NCBI GenBank assembly: GCA_017438305.1
Contig: JAFRVX010000020.1
Coordinates: forward strand, 1 to 46,394
Source: Lachnospiraceae bacterium
Lineage (GTDB): Bacteria > Bacillota > Clostridia > Lachnospirales > Lachnospiraceae
Length of the DNA stretch: 46,394 nucleotides
Reading direction: 5' to 3'
Part shown: one piece after another, positions 34,016-42,059 of the stretch
Position numbering within the stretch: position 1 is the stretch's first letter
Layout: every line of letters begins with the position of its first letter
The notes under the pieces: generated by a model
The model's database searches: none
What the model saw: only the letters and a program-made list of their open reading frames with translations
What the model was told of the DNA's origin: nothing
Translations under genes and position numbers: made by a program

Positions 34016-35342
34016 TCATGGCGTCGGCGACTTTCTGGAAACCGGCAATGTTGGCGCCGGCGATCAGGTCGTAACCTAAGCCGTATTCCTCTGCTGCTTC
34101 CACGGAGATCTTGTGGATGTTCTTCATAATGCCATGAAGCTTCTGATCCACTTCTTCGGCGGTCCAGGAAAGACGCTCGGAGTTCTGGGACATTTCCAGA
34201 GCGGAAACTGCAACACCGCCGGCATTGACTGCCTTGGAGGGAGCTACGATCACGCCGTTCTCCTTAAGGTAGGCAATGGCTTCGTTCGTGGTAGGCATGT
34301 TGGATACTTCGATGTAATACTTGACGCCGGATTCGACGATCTGCTTTGCTTCTTCCATATCCACTTCGTTCTGGGTGGCGGCGGGCATGAAGATATCCAC
34401 ATCCTTGACGCCCCAGATCTTTTCGCCGGGATAGAATTCACAGCCGTACTTGTCGGCATAAGCCTTGACACCGGTGTGCTTCTCTCTCATCTCAAGAAGG
34501 TATTCGATCTTCTCGTCGGTGTTGATGCCTTCCGGATCATGGACATAACCGTCAGAACCGGAGATATAGCAGCAGACAGCGCCGAGTTCAACAGCCTTTT
34601 TGATGATGCCCCAGGAAACGTTGCCGTAACCGGAAACGCCGATCCTCTTGCCAACAATGGTATCATTCTCGTGAGCCAGGACTTCCTGGAGGTAATAGAT
34701 CGCACCGTAACCGGTGGCTTCGGGACGGATCAGGGAGCCGCCGTAGCTTAAGCCCTTGCCGGTAAGCACGCCGTTTTCGAAAACACTCTTCAGATGACGG
34801 TACGCACCGTACAGGAAACCGATCTCTCTGGCGCCAACGCCGATATCACCGGCGGGAACGTCAACATCGGGCCCGATATATTTATAAAGGGTCGACATAT
34901 ATGCCTGGCAGAAACGCATGATCTCGGCATCGGATTTTCCGGCAGGATCAAAGTCGGAACCGCCCTTGCCGCCGCCGATGGGCAGGCCGGTAAGGCTGTT
35001 CTTGAAGGTCTGCTCAAATCCGAGGAATTTAATCATGCCCTCTGTTACATTGCCGCGGAACCGGAGACCGCCTTTATAGGGGCCGATGGCGCCGTTGAAC
35101 TGGCAGCGGTAGCCGCGGTTGGTATGCCAGTTGCCGTTGTCGTCTTCCCAGGCTACGCGGAACGAGAAGATTCTTTCGGGTTCGACCATCCTTCCGAGAA
35201 GGTCTACCTTTTCATACTCCGGATGCCGTTCAATAACGGGTTCAAGAGAAGTAAGGACTTCTTCGATGGTCTGACAGAATTCAGGCTGGCTCGCATTTTT
35301 TTCGCGGGTTTCTTTCAGAACTTTCTCTAAATAGGCATTCAT
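33996..35342 (-). CDS. gdhA: NADP-specific glutamate dehydrogenase
   Basis: A 448-residue hexameric-type dehydrogenase joining ammonia to 2-oxoglutarate. The substrate domain shows GGLRFRGNVTEGMIKFLGFEQTFKNSLTGLPIGGGKGGSDFDPAGKSD with the catalytic Lys, and PAGDIGVGAREIGFLYG; the nucleotide domain shows RIGVSGYGNVSWG and later PSKAVNAGGVAVSALEMSQNSERLSWT. The length and the SDFDPKGKS-type motif place it in the small NADP class. GAGGAG precedes the ATG, and a consensus promoter lies about 95 bases upstream. Confidence 0.97.
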   Translation of the reverse strand: MNAYLEKVLKETREKNASQPEFCQTIEEVLTSLEPVIERHPEYEKVDLLGRMVEPERIFSFRVAWEDDNGNWHTNRGYRCQFNGAIGPYKGGLRFRGNVTEGMIKFLGFEQTFKNSLTGLPIGGGKGGSDFDPAGKSDAEIMRFCQAYMSTLYKYIGPDVDVPAGDIGVGAREIGFLYGAYRHLKSVFENGVLTGKGLSYGGSLIRPEATGYGAIYYLQEVLAHENDTIVGKRIGVSGYGNVSWGIIKKAVELGAVCCYISGSDGYVHDPEGINTDEKIEYLLEMREKHTGVKAYADKYGCEFYPGEKIWGVKDVDIFMPAATQNEVDMEEAKQIVESGVKYYIEVSNMPTTNEAIAYLKENGVIVAPSKAVNAGGVAVSALEMSQNSERLSWTAEEVDQKLHGIMKNIHKISVEAAEEYGLGYDLIAGANIAGFQKVADAMMAQGVF

Positions 35343-35434
35343 AATCTGTCTCCTCTTATGATGTGATTCTTATCCGGAAGCCGGCTTTGCATTCCGTGGA
35401 TAATACTGTTGATTAGTGGTGATTTATTCTTAGA

Positions 35435-35462
35435 ATTATACTGAAAAATCCCGTTTTGTCAA
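35435..35462 (-). promoter_or_regulatory. Sigma-A promoter of gdhA
   Basis: On the minus strand TTGACA (35462-35457), a 16-base spacer and TATAAT (35440-35435), both perfect consensus boxes, about 93 bases before the start codon. Strong constitutive promoter by sequence. Confidence 0.85.
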
Positions 35463-35679
35463 TAAAAACAAGGGTTTCAGGCGGGCCGAATTTTGCACAA
35501 AATATGCATGATTATTCATTTGAATCCAAAAAAAATAACCAAATCAATACCGGTCCGGCACTTGTAAGATCCTTTGGAATTGATGGAGATCCGGCGGATA
35601 GAATAAGATTTTGCGGCTGTTTCAACCTCTGAAATTGAACCGTAATACAGATTTCAGCATGATCATTGCAGCCGATAGA

Positions 35680-35765
35680 TAAATTTGCGAAAGCGAAAAT
35701 AAATTAACGAAAATTCATGAAATAACTTTACGAAATAGATTTACGAAAAAATTAACGATAATTGA
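35680..35765. repeat. AT-rich ~15-20 bp degenerate repeats upstream of the second sigma gene
   Basis: Within the gap 35343-35936, bases 35680-35765 repeat TTTACGAAA / TTAACGAAA about six times. Downstream at 35770-35860 lies AT-rich sequence with two TGAAATTTT words and a GCGTCTG (about 35847) that could be the -10 element of an ECF promoter, but no pairing -35 element is certain. Confidence 0.45.
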
Positions 35766-35936
35766 TTTCTTTGCAGATTCCTGAAATTTTCTGTCCTGAA
35801 ATTTTTCCATAAATTTCTTGACTTTTTTTACTTTTCTTCCGAAAATTGCGTCTGTAAGGACAGAGGGCAATAACACCAGGCCGCCGGGATCCGAAAAGAA
35901 TCTCCTGCGGGATGACTGCCCTGAAAGGATGCGCGG

Positions 35937-36527
35937 ATGAATACAGGGGATCATTTTACCGGTTTCATATCTGATGAAGAGATTATCCGGATGTTTCTGG
36001 CAAGGGACGAACGGGCTCTTCAGGCCGTGGATTCCCGTTACCGGCCGGAACTTCTGTCCGCGGCAAAAAACATACTGAGATCCCCGGAAGATGCGGAGGA
36101 ATGTCTTCAGGACACCTACCTGAAGACCTGGAATTCCATTCCGCCGAATCAGCCGGACCATCTGCTCTATTATATGCTGAAGATCCTGAAGAACCAGGCG
36201 GTCTCCAGCCTTCGGAAACAGCAGGCGGAGAAAAGGATCCCCAGAGAGCTGATCCAGACAACGGACGGTCTGGAGGAGGTCCTGGCTTCCGGAAATACCG
36301 TGGAGCAGGCTGCAGAATCCGATGAGGTCCGCTGGATCCTCAACGAATACCTGGAGCAGGCGCCTGACGACGTCCGGTATTTATTCCTGGCAGTCTTTGT
36401 CTTTGACCGGCCTGTCACAGAAGCCGCTCAGGAAATGGGCCTTTCCCGTTACCGGACGAAAAAAAAGCTTATGCAGATCCGGACGGAACTGGAGCAGCTT
36501 CTTAGAGAAAGGGGGTATGAACTGTGA
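35937..36527 (+). CDS. ECF-type RNA polymerase sigma factor (paralogue)
   Basis: A 196-residue sigma factor with region 2 (LLSAAKNILRSPEDAEECLQDTYLKTWNSIPPNQPDHL) and region 4 (VTEAAQEMGLSRYRTKKKLMQIRTELEQLL). The DAEECLQDTYLKTWNSIPP core is close to the same part of the factor at 18864, and both sit before a membrane-anchored partner, so they are duplicated modules. Region 4 is less conserved than in the first factor (RYLFLAVFVFDRP in place of RQRVIFVERYFF), suggesting a different target promoter. A GTGA overlap couples it to the next gene. Confidence 0.9.
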   Translation: MNTGDHFTGFISDEEIIRMFLARDERALQAVDSRYRPELLSAAKNILRSPEDAEECLQDTYLKTWNSIPPNQPDHLLYYMLKILKNQAVSSLRKQQAEKRIPRELIQTTDGLEEVLASGNTVEQAAESDEVRWILNEYLEQAPDDVRYLFLAVFVFDRPVTEAAQEMGLSRYRTKKKLMQIRTELEQLLRERGYEL

Positions 36528-38026
36528 AAAAGAATCAGAAAGTCGATCTTCATACCCATGTTGATGAAAAATGGATCGACTGGTATCAGGAAAGAAAGGA
36601 AGCATATCTGAAGATGAAGGAACAGAAAAGAAAAAGAACCTTTGCCGTGGTTTCCGCCCTGGCAGCCGTACTGATCTTAGGTTTCTTCGGCCTGGTGGTC
36701 CATCAGACCATAAAGCGGAACCAGGGAGCTCCGGGTAAGGAACCGATCCCCATCACCGCCTCTTCCGAAGATCAGGAGAATACAGCGGACAGCGGAACCT
36801 CTCTGCAGGACGACTCCGCTTCAGAAGAAGCCGGAGAACTGAGCCGCCAGGAAGAAGAAAGTGCGGCTCGGGAAGTTGAAGAACAAAGCCGGCAGGAAGC
36901 GGAACGCCTGGCCCGAGAGTCAGAAGAACAAAGCCGACAGGAGGCGGAACGCCTGGCTCGTGAAGCTGAAGAAGCCGCAAGACAAGCGAGCATCCTCGAA
37001 GAGGAAGAAGCAAGAATGAGGTCCATCGAAGAAAGCCGGGCTTTGGAAGAGGCTGAAAGAAAGAGACGCGAATGGGAAACATCGCCGATCCCCGAAACAA
37101 AGCTTGGTCTTCAGGAAGCCCGGGCATATTTCACAAACCCGGTATCATTTGAGGATGCCACATGGCCACCGGAAAACGAGCCTGAAGGCCTGCGGGAATT
37201 CCTCAGCATCTATTTCAGCCTCTATGAAGATCCCCGGGAAGATCTCGGCTTTACCTTTGTCCACGATGGCATCGTCCGGTACTGGAAAACTTACTATAAG
37301 TATCCCCATGCCGACGACTGGTCTGTCGATCAGGGAAAAAACTGTATTGAAGAGATCATCTATAACGACGGCGGTCTGATCCTGGCATCCGTCAAATACA
37401 AAGATATCCTGCACCTTGTCAATGTGGATACCCGTCCGGAGACCGGCTGGTCAGTCTTTGCCGATTACGGAAGAGCCTACGGCGATGAATCTTACGGGAT
37501 GGGACCGAATTTTGACGTTGCGGATCTTGCGGCGCTTTACAGAACTCTGCTTACACGGCAGGAAGGAATCATGCCGCTCACTGCGGAAAATCTTTCCGCT
37601 GCAGAGGAAAATCTGAAAATTGCCCTGCTGGACAAAGCCCTTTACGAGCTCCTTCCGGATGATGCTGCGGAAGACCTGTATAACAAAGGCATAACCGCCA
37701 TCGCGCCTCTCAGGGATTATATTCCGGAAGGAAAAACCGATGAATACCTGGCTTCGGTAAAGGTGTTCTATGACCACGGTTCAAGCCTGGATACGCTGGT
37801 CGACCGCTGTATCTACCCCGGCTGGAACATCAATAACATCAATGCAGCCTTTGTTGTCGTTTTCCATGATGCACCTTCTCTCGTGATCGAAGGATACGAT
37901 AAAGACCTCAAGCCAGCGGACCGGGTCTACGTCTGCCGGGCGGATGCAAACGGCGGGATCCTTCAGTTTGGAGAATATCTCGGCATGGAATCTATCTCTT
38001 ATCTGAAAAAAGCCGGGGTTGAGTAA
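36524..38026 (+). CDS. Membrane-anchored sigma partner with coiled-coil stalk
   Basis: A 500-residue protein starting at a GTG that overlaps the sigma stop by 4 bases. Order: cytoplasmic basic segment (HTHVDEKWIDWYQERKEAYLK, residues 9-29), one membrane helix at about 38-59 (FAVVSALAAVLILGFFGLVV), an acidic Ser/Glu stalk, a highly charged coiled coil at about 105-185 with two near-identical 15-residue units EEQSRQEAERLARE, and a globular outer domain from about residue 195 to the end. By position and topology it should sense outside signals and control the sigma factor. The outer domain is not recognised. Its end resembles the repeat unit that follows. Confidence 0.75.
   Translation: MKKNQKVDLHTHVDEKWIDWYQERKEAYLKMKEQKRKRTFAVVSALAAVLILGFFGLVVHQTIKRNQGAPGKEPIPITASSEDQENTADSGTSLQDDSASEEAGELSRQEEESAAREVEEQSRQEAERLARESEEQSRQEAERLAREAEEAARQASILEEEEARMRSIEESRALEEAERKRREWETSPIPETKLGLQEARAYFTNPVSFEDATWPPENEPEGLREFLSIYFSLYEDPREDLGFTFVHDGIVRYWKTYYKYPHADDWSVDQGKNCIEEIIYNDGGLILASVKYKDILHLVNVDTRPETGWSVFADYGRAYGDESYGMGPNFDVADLAALYRTLLTRQEGIMPLTAENLSAAEENLKIALLDKALYELLPDDAAEDLYNKGITAIAPLRDYIPEGKTDEYLASVKVFYDHGSSLDTLVDRCIYPGWNINNINAAFVVVFHDAPSLVIEGYDKDLKPADRVYVCRADANGGILQFGEYLGMESISYLKKAGVE
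36882..36971 (+). repeat. 45-bp in-frame repeat inside the sigma partner gene
   Basis: Two units of 45 bases encode EEQSRQEAERLARES and EEQSRQEAERLAREA, with only a few synonymous differences. This is recent slippage within a coding region, lengthening the coiled-coil stalk by whole heptad-like blocks. Confidence 0.85.
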
Positions 38027-38232
38027 AAACATTTACGGATATGTGCATCTGAACATACTCAAATCAGATAAGGTGCACCTCAAGATACACAAAACCGGGT
38101 AAGGGCCATCTGAACATACACAAAACCGGGTAAGGTTCATCTGAACATACACAAAGCCGGATAAGGGTCGTCTGAACATACACAACACCGGATAAGGGTC
38201 ATCTGAGTATACACTAAGCCGGATAAATGAAG
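37999..38232. repeat. Six ~31-bp tandem repeats after the sigma partner gene
   Basis: Units of the form TCATCTGAACATACACAAAG followed by CCGGATAAGGG repeat six times from about 38046 with period 31. The gene's own last codons (CTTATCTGAAAAAAGCCGGG, then GTTGAGTAA) share ATCTGAA...AAAGCCGG with the unit, so the array may have grown from the gene end. Confidence 0.8.
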
Positions 38233-38299
38233 ACCTGGACTAAAAAGTCCGTACGGGATAAGCTGTTAACATTGTCTCATTGAGTCTCCTGTACTACCC

Positions 38300-38335
38300 C
38301 CCCGCCTGCACTAAGTTAAGAGGCGGGGAGGTTTT
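38300..38335 (+). terminator. Terminator of the second sigma operon
   Basis: CCCCGCCT and AGGCGGGG form an 8-bp GC stem followed by AGGTTTTCC, about 275 bases after the stop codon and beyond the repeat array. Confidence 0.7.
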
Positions 38336-38355
38336 CCGAATTTACAGATAAAAAA

Positions 38356-38403
38356 ACCATCCCCGTAAAAGCCGGGAAAAACCGGGACTTTTGCGGGGAT
38401 GGT
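38356..38403 (-). terminator. Rubredoxin gene terminator
   Basis: A long stem pairs ACCATCCCCG...AAAAGCCGGG with the GGGACTTTTGCGGGGATGGT side, and on the minus strand it runs into seven Ts. It ends 25 bases after the rubredoxin stop codon. Confidence 0.88.
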
Positions 38404-38427
38404 CCTGTTTACTGTAAATGATTATCC

Positions 38428-38583
38428 TCAGGCTTCCGTGAAAGCATCTTTACCGAGGCCGCAGATGGGGCATACCCAGTCTTCCGGGATATCTTCAAAA
38501 GCGGTGCCGGGTGCGATGCCGTTATCGGGATCGCCGACTTCGGGATCATAAACATAGCCGCAGGGGCATTCATATTTTGCCAT
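38428..38583 (-). CDS. Rubredoxin with a shortened first iron loop
   Basis: A 51-residue electron carrier binding one iron with four cysteines. The sequence reads [20 protein letters not shown], then [20 protein letters not shown] and [11 protein letters not shown]. The second pair is the normal CPIC, but the first is CPC (C6 and C8) instead of CxxC, one residue short. Everything else, including [11 protein letters not shown] and the DWVCP box, is standard. In anaerobes rubredoxin feeds electrons to rubrerythrin, flavodiiron proteins or superoxide reductase; none lies nearby. AAGGAGG sits before the ATG. Confidence 0.93.
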   Translation of the reverse strand: MAKYECPCGYVYDPEVGDPDNGIAPGTAFEDIPEDWVCPICGLGKDAFTEA

Positions 38584-38668
38584 AGTATTCTTCCTCCTTA
38601 ATATCTGGTCCCCGCACTTTTTTGCAGGGTGCCGCCGGACAGGTTTTCTCTTCCTTTCCGTTTTTATC

Positions 38669-38697
38669 AGTGTAGCATATCCTTAAAGCATAATCAA
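38669..38697 (-). promoter_or_regulatory. Probable sigma-A promoter of rubredoxin
   Basis: On the minus strand TTGATT (38697-38692), a 17-base spacer and TACACT (38674-38669), 86 bases before the start codon. Confidence 0.6.
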
Positions 38698-38891
38698 ATA
38701 GTTTTTCAGCTGCTGTCACAGAGTCTTCAGATAGTGACTTCAGGAAGGCACTTCAGACAGTTTTTCTTTTCGCGAGGCCTTTACTGCAGCCATTTCACAC
38801 GGCTTTTTCGTACGCCTCTTCAGAAAGCTTCTTCTAAAGACTTCTTCGGACAACTGCCCCGAAAATCTTTCTCACAGACCTGCCGTTGCCC

Positions 38892-38985
38892 TGCCTCTGT
38901 ACAAAAGCCATCTCATGTACCGGCTGCTCTGCTTCTGTACAAAAATCCGTCTCATGTACCGGCTGCCCTGCTTCTGTACATGAGC
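38892..38985. repeat. Two and a half ~38-bp tandem repeats
   Basis: TGCCTCTGTACAAAAGCCAT then CTCATGTACCGGCTGC recurs at about 38930 and partly at 38969. The preceding stretch 38700-38890 holds looser TTCAGA/CTTC-rich repeats. The pepF end at 39012 is not visibly part of the unit. Confidence 0.8.
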
Positions 38986-39011
38986 AGAAAAACTACGGCC
39001 TTCCCTTCCTT

Positions 39012-40826
39012 TTACTCTACCCGGATGCCGTCGATCTCCTCCGTCAAGGCGCAGATCTCTTCGATCATGGAGCCGATGTGCTTTATGGTATGAAGGAGCG
39101 GCTGTTCCGTTGTGATATCGATCCCCATGAGGGCTGCCAGGCCGGCAGGGTCAAAGGTGCTTCCGGCCTTCAAGACCTTCTTCCAGTCTTCCACCGCCGG
39201 CGCGCCTTCCTTTTCAATGCGGAGGGCCGCTTCGGTAGCCACCGTAAGGCCGGCGCTGTAGGTGTAGGAATAGAGACCCATATAATAGTGGGGCTGACGC
39301 ATCCAGGTGAGCTCGGCGCCGGGAAGAAGCTCCACATCATCGCCCCAGAAGAGTTCCAGGTTCTTTTTAAAGATATCCGAAAGAACTTCCGCGGAAACGG
39401 AACCGCCTTCGTCAATGATCTTATAGACTTCCCGCTGGTACCAGGCTTCCCTTAAGTGGGTGACAAAGTTGTGATAATAGGTATGGCCGACCATGGAAGA
39501 AAGCACCCAGCGGCGGAACCGTTTATCATCGGAAGTTCTTAACAGATAATGGCCCAGCAGCATCTCGTTCATCGTGGAAGGCGCTTCCACGAAGTAGGTG
39601 GAGACGTCCGTATCGAAGAGAGACTGGCTGGCGTTGGCCAGGCGGAAATGTCCCGCATGGCCCAGCTCATGGGCGATGGTAAAGACGTCCGACATCCTGT
39701 CGTTCCAGGAAAGCAGGATGAAGGAATTCTTTCCGTAGGGCGACGAGCAGAAGCCGCCGGTGGATTTGCCCTGGTTCTTCGCAAAGTCGATCCAGCGGTT
39801 TTCGAAGGCTTCATCCACCATGGAAACATAATCCTCCCCCAGAAGGGCAAGGCCTTTCCGGACGTATTCATGGGCTTCCGGAATGGTCACCCGGGGATCA
39901 TAGGAAGGATCCACCGCCAGCTTAAGATCCGCAAAGGTCATCTTATCCAACTTGTGGACCGCCTTCAGGAGCCGGGCATACTTTCTCATATAGGGCGACA
40001 GTTTTTCCGTGATCAGGTCGATCTGGCGGTCATACATCTCCCTCGTGACCTTCTGCTCAAAAAGCAGGTAATCAAAGACAGAGTCAAAGCCTCTTAAGCT
40101 TCCCACGACCTTCTCCGTGGACACCGCGGAATTGTAAGCGGCGGCTGTGACATTTTCATACTGCCGGATCTTATCGGAAAAAGCCTTGAAGGCAGCCCGT
40201 CTGACAGCCGTATCCGGTTCATATTCATAATCGTCTTCAAAGAGGGAATACCCCAGGGGGTAGTCTTTTCCGTCAACGGTGAAGGAATCGAACTGCATGT
40301 CCGCGAGCTTCGCCATATTGTAGACTTCATAAGGCGTCTGGAAGGTCCGGGACAAGGCCGCCATGACCTTTTCCGACTCCTTGGAAAGCTGATGCGGCTT
40401 CTGCCGCAGCAGGTCTTTCAGCCGGTTTTTGCAGCCCTCGGCTTTTTCTATAGCCTCTTTCAGCACATCCTCCGGCGCTTCCAGGATCTCACTTTCGATG
40501 AAGGAAAGCTCCGCGCCCCAAGCTGCCATGCGGTTATCGATCTTCTGGCTCCGCTCCTGGTTGGCGGTGTCGTAATAATCCACCTCCACCGCGAGCCCGG
40601 TGTAGCTTCCCACCAGGATCAGGATCTTTTCATAGGCTTCAAAATCATTCAGACAGGCGACGATGGTATCCGCGTCCGTCAGTTTTCCGCGGTACTTTCT
40701 GACCATCTCTTCCACCATGCCGCCGGCCTTTTCAAAGTCCGCGTACATGTCTTCTTCCGTCTTATAGATCAGTGACAGGTCCCAGGTCAGTTCTTCCGGG
40801 ACATCTTTTCTTCTGTTCAGTTCCAC
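39012..40826 (-). CDS. pepF: Oligoendopeptidase F
   Basis: A 604-residue M3B zinc metallopeptidase that cleaves short peptides in the cytoplasm. The zinc motif HExxH is H386-E387-L-G-H390 in TIAHELGHAGHF, with the third ligand in the downstream VEAPSTMNEML. The N-terminal EELTWDLSLIYKTEEDMYADF, the helical middle and the C-terminal YYMGLYSYTYSAGLTVATEAA match the family over the full length. No ribosome binding site as strong as its neighbours' is seen (GGAGAATCACTG). Confidence 0.96.
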   Translation of the reverse strand: MELNRRKDVPEELTWDLSLIYKTEEDMYADFEKAGGMVEEMVRKYRGKLTDADTIVACLNDFEAYEKILILVGSYTGLAVEVDYYDTANQERSQKIDNRMAAWGAELSFIESEILEAPEDVLKEAIEKAEGCKNRLKDLLRQKPHQLSKESEKVMAALSRTFQTPYEVYNMAKLADMQFDSFTVDGKDYPLGYSLFEDDYEYEPDTAVRRAAFKAFSDKIRQYENVTAAAYNSAVSTEKVVGSLRGFDSVFDYLLFEQKVTREMYDRQIDLITEKLSPYMRKYARLLKAVHKLDKMTFADLKLAVDPSYDPRVTIPEAHEYVRKGLALLGEDYVSMVDEAFENRWIDFAKNQGKSTGGFCSSPYGKNSFILLSWNDRMSDVFTIAHELGHAGHFRLANASQSLFDTDVSTYFVEAPSTMNEMLLGHYLLRTSDDKRFRRWVLSSMVGHTYYHNFVTHLREAWYQREVYKIIDEGGSVSAEVLSDIFKKNLELFWGDDVELLPGAELTWMRQPHYYMGLYSYTYSAGLTVATEAALRIEKEGAPAVEDWKKVLKAGSTFDPAGLAALMGIDITTEQPLLHTIKHIGSMIEEICALTEEIDGIRVE

Positions 40827-40861
40827 AGTGATTCTCCTGTTCTCTTGTATTGTTTTCTGTT

Positions 40862-40975
40862 TTTAACGGCTGAAGCAGCCGCAAGGTCAGTTTTTAAACG
40901 ATTGAAACAGTCTCGATTTCAGTTTTCTAACCGCTGAAGCAGCCTTAATGTCAATTTTCCGCTGATGGATATGAA
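40862..40975. repeat. Three ~38-41 bp degenerate repeats upstream of pepF
   Basis: TAACGGCTGAAGCAGCCGCA, AACGATTGAAACAGTCTCGA and AACCGCTGAAGCAGCCTTAA begin successive units, each followed by a GTCAGTTTT-like tail. They separate the pepF start from the end of the unknown gene at 41057. Confidence 0.6.
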
Positions 40976-40992
40976 AATCAAAGCTTTATGCT

Positions 40993-41105
40993 GATCAGGG
41001 TATTACCTCCGGCGCTTTTTCCCGATAAACATCATGATGGTATCAGCATGGGATCCTCAGAGTATTTCCTCCAGCATGCCTTTTCCGATAAACATCATAG
41101 GGTTC
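40993..41105. repeat. 62-bp direct repeat of the 3' end of the 41.1-kb gene
   Basis: CAGGGTATTACCTCCGGCGC plus TTTTTCCCGATAAACATCAT (from 40996) matches the gene end CAGAGTATTTCCTCCAGCAT plus GCCTTTTCCGATAAACATCAT (from 41058) at roughly 80% with one gap. The stop codon lies at the same place in both. The downstream copy would encode MMFIGKKRRR-stop where the gene encodes MMFIGKGMLEEIL-stop. Confidence 0.85.
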
Positions 41106-41467
41106 AGGTGATTTGCCAGATCCGCAAACCTGAGAACGATATATTTATGCCATTCATCATCAAGGCGGAACTTACCGGCGATCTCCGTCATGTCCTGACG
41201 CTGAACATCGGTCAGGCTTACCGTGACATCCTCATCCGGATGCTCTTCCAGGATCCGGATCATCTGGCCCAGAAAGACCCTTTCCTCTTCCCCGATCTCC
41301 GGATAAGAGAGACTGTCCAGGTCAATAATAAACAGTGACATGGCGGCCGTAAGAGAGATCTGAAGGTCGCCTTCACTGTCCCAGTCTTCCCGGAGATCCT
41401 GCCACAGATCATCCTTAACGGTACGGATCTTCCTGTACTGAAGATTCATAATGGTATCTACATTCAT
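41057..41467 (-). CDS. Small acidic protein of unknown function
   Basis: A 136-residue soluble protein I cannot assign. It begins MNVDTIMNLQYRKIRTVKDD, is rich in Asp and Glu, and ends LNPMMFIGKGMLEEIL. I start it at the ATG at 41467, with AAAGGAG 8 bases upstream, rather than an earlier ATG at 41518 in a low-quality context. It stands alone, and a diverged copy of its last 14 codons follows it downstream. Confidence 0.7.
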   Translation of the reverse strand: MNVDTIMNLQYRKIRTVKDDLWQDLREDWDSEGDLQISLTAAMSLFIIDLDSLSYPEIGEEERVFLGQMIRILEEHPDEDVTVSLTDVQRQDMTEIAGKFRLDDEWHKYIVLRFADLANHLNPMMFIGKGMLEEIL

Positions 41468-41809
41468 CTCAGACTCCTTTCTCCTGCCGCATGCATTACC
41501 GCTGATACAAAACGGCAAATACGTTATCAGGTGAACTTTATCCAGTTCTCTTCCGATTTACTTATGATCTCTTTTGTTTTTCTTTAATTCCCGTTTTTCT
41601 TAGCTTCTCTTCTGTTAAGCTTATATTCTCTTCCGCTCTACTTATATTCTCTTCTGTTTACATACATCAGCTTTACTTATATCATACGCCCCGGTTTCAG
41701 TCAAGAGAGCGGATTCCAAAAGGAAGATGCTTTCAAAAGGAACGTTCAAAAGGAAGCGGCGTCCAAAAAGGAGCGCTCAAAAAAGCTGTTTCATATTTCC
41801 TCTCTGAAA

Positions 41810-41970
41810 CAAGCTTTAACCCGGAGGATTACCTTAGCAAGCCTTAAGCTGGGACGATTATTTTAACAAGCCTTAACCGGGAGGATTATTTTAGTAAGTC
41901 TAAACCGGGAGATTGCTTATCAAGATTCACCCGAAAGATCACTTTAACCAGCTTTCATCAGAAGATCACT
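41810..41970. repeat. Six ~26-29 bp tandem repeats upstream of the two-component system
   Basis: Units beginning AAGCCTTAACCGGGAGGATT start at about 41811, 41839, 41868, 41896, 41922 and 41949, with increasing drift towards the right. The preceding 41560-41780 is also made of short repeats (CTTATATTCTCTTCTG, TTCAAAAGGAA). The gap 41468-42059 holds no gene. Confidence 0.75.
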
Positions 41971-41974
41971 TCTG

Positions 41975-42004
41975 TTTTCAAAATTCAGAAAATTATGGTA
42001 AAAT
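41975..42004 (+). promoter_or_regulatory. Possible promoter of the two-component operon
   Basis: TTTTCA, an 18-base spacer and TAAAAT, 55 bases before the response-regulator start. The -35 box is poor, so a helper protein may be required. Confidence 0.4.
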
Positions 42005-42059
42005 GACACACAGAATACAAATCCCCTGTTTATGATGTCCTCAAAAGGAGGTACCGGTC

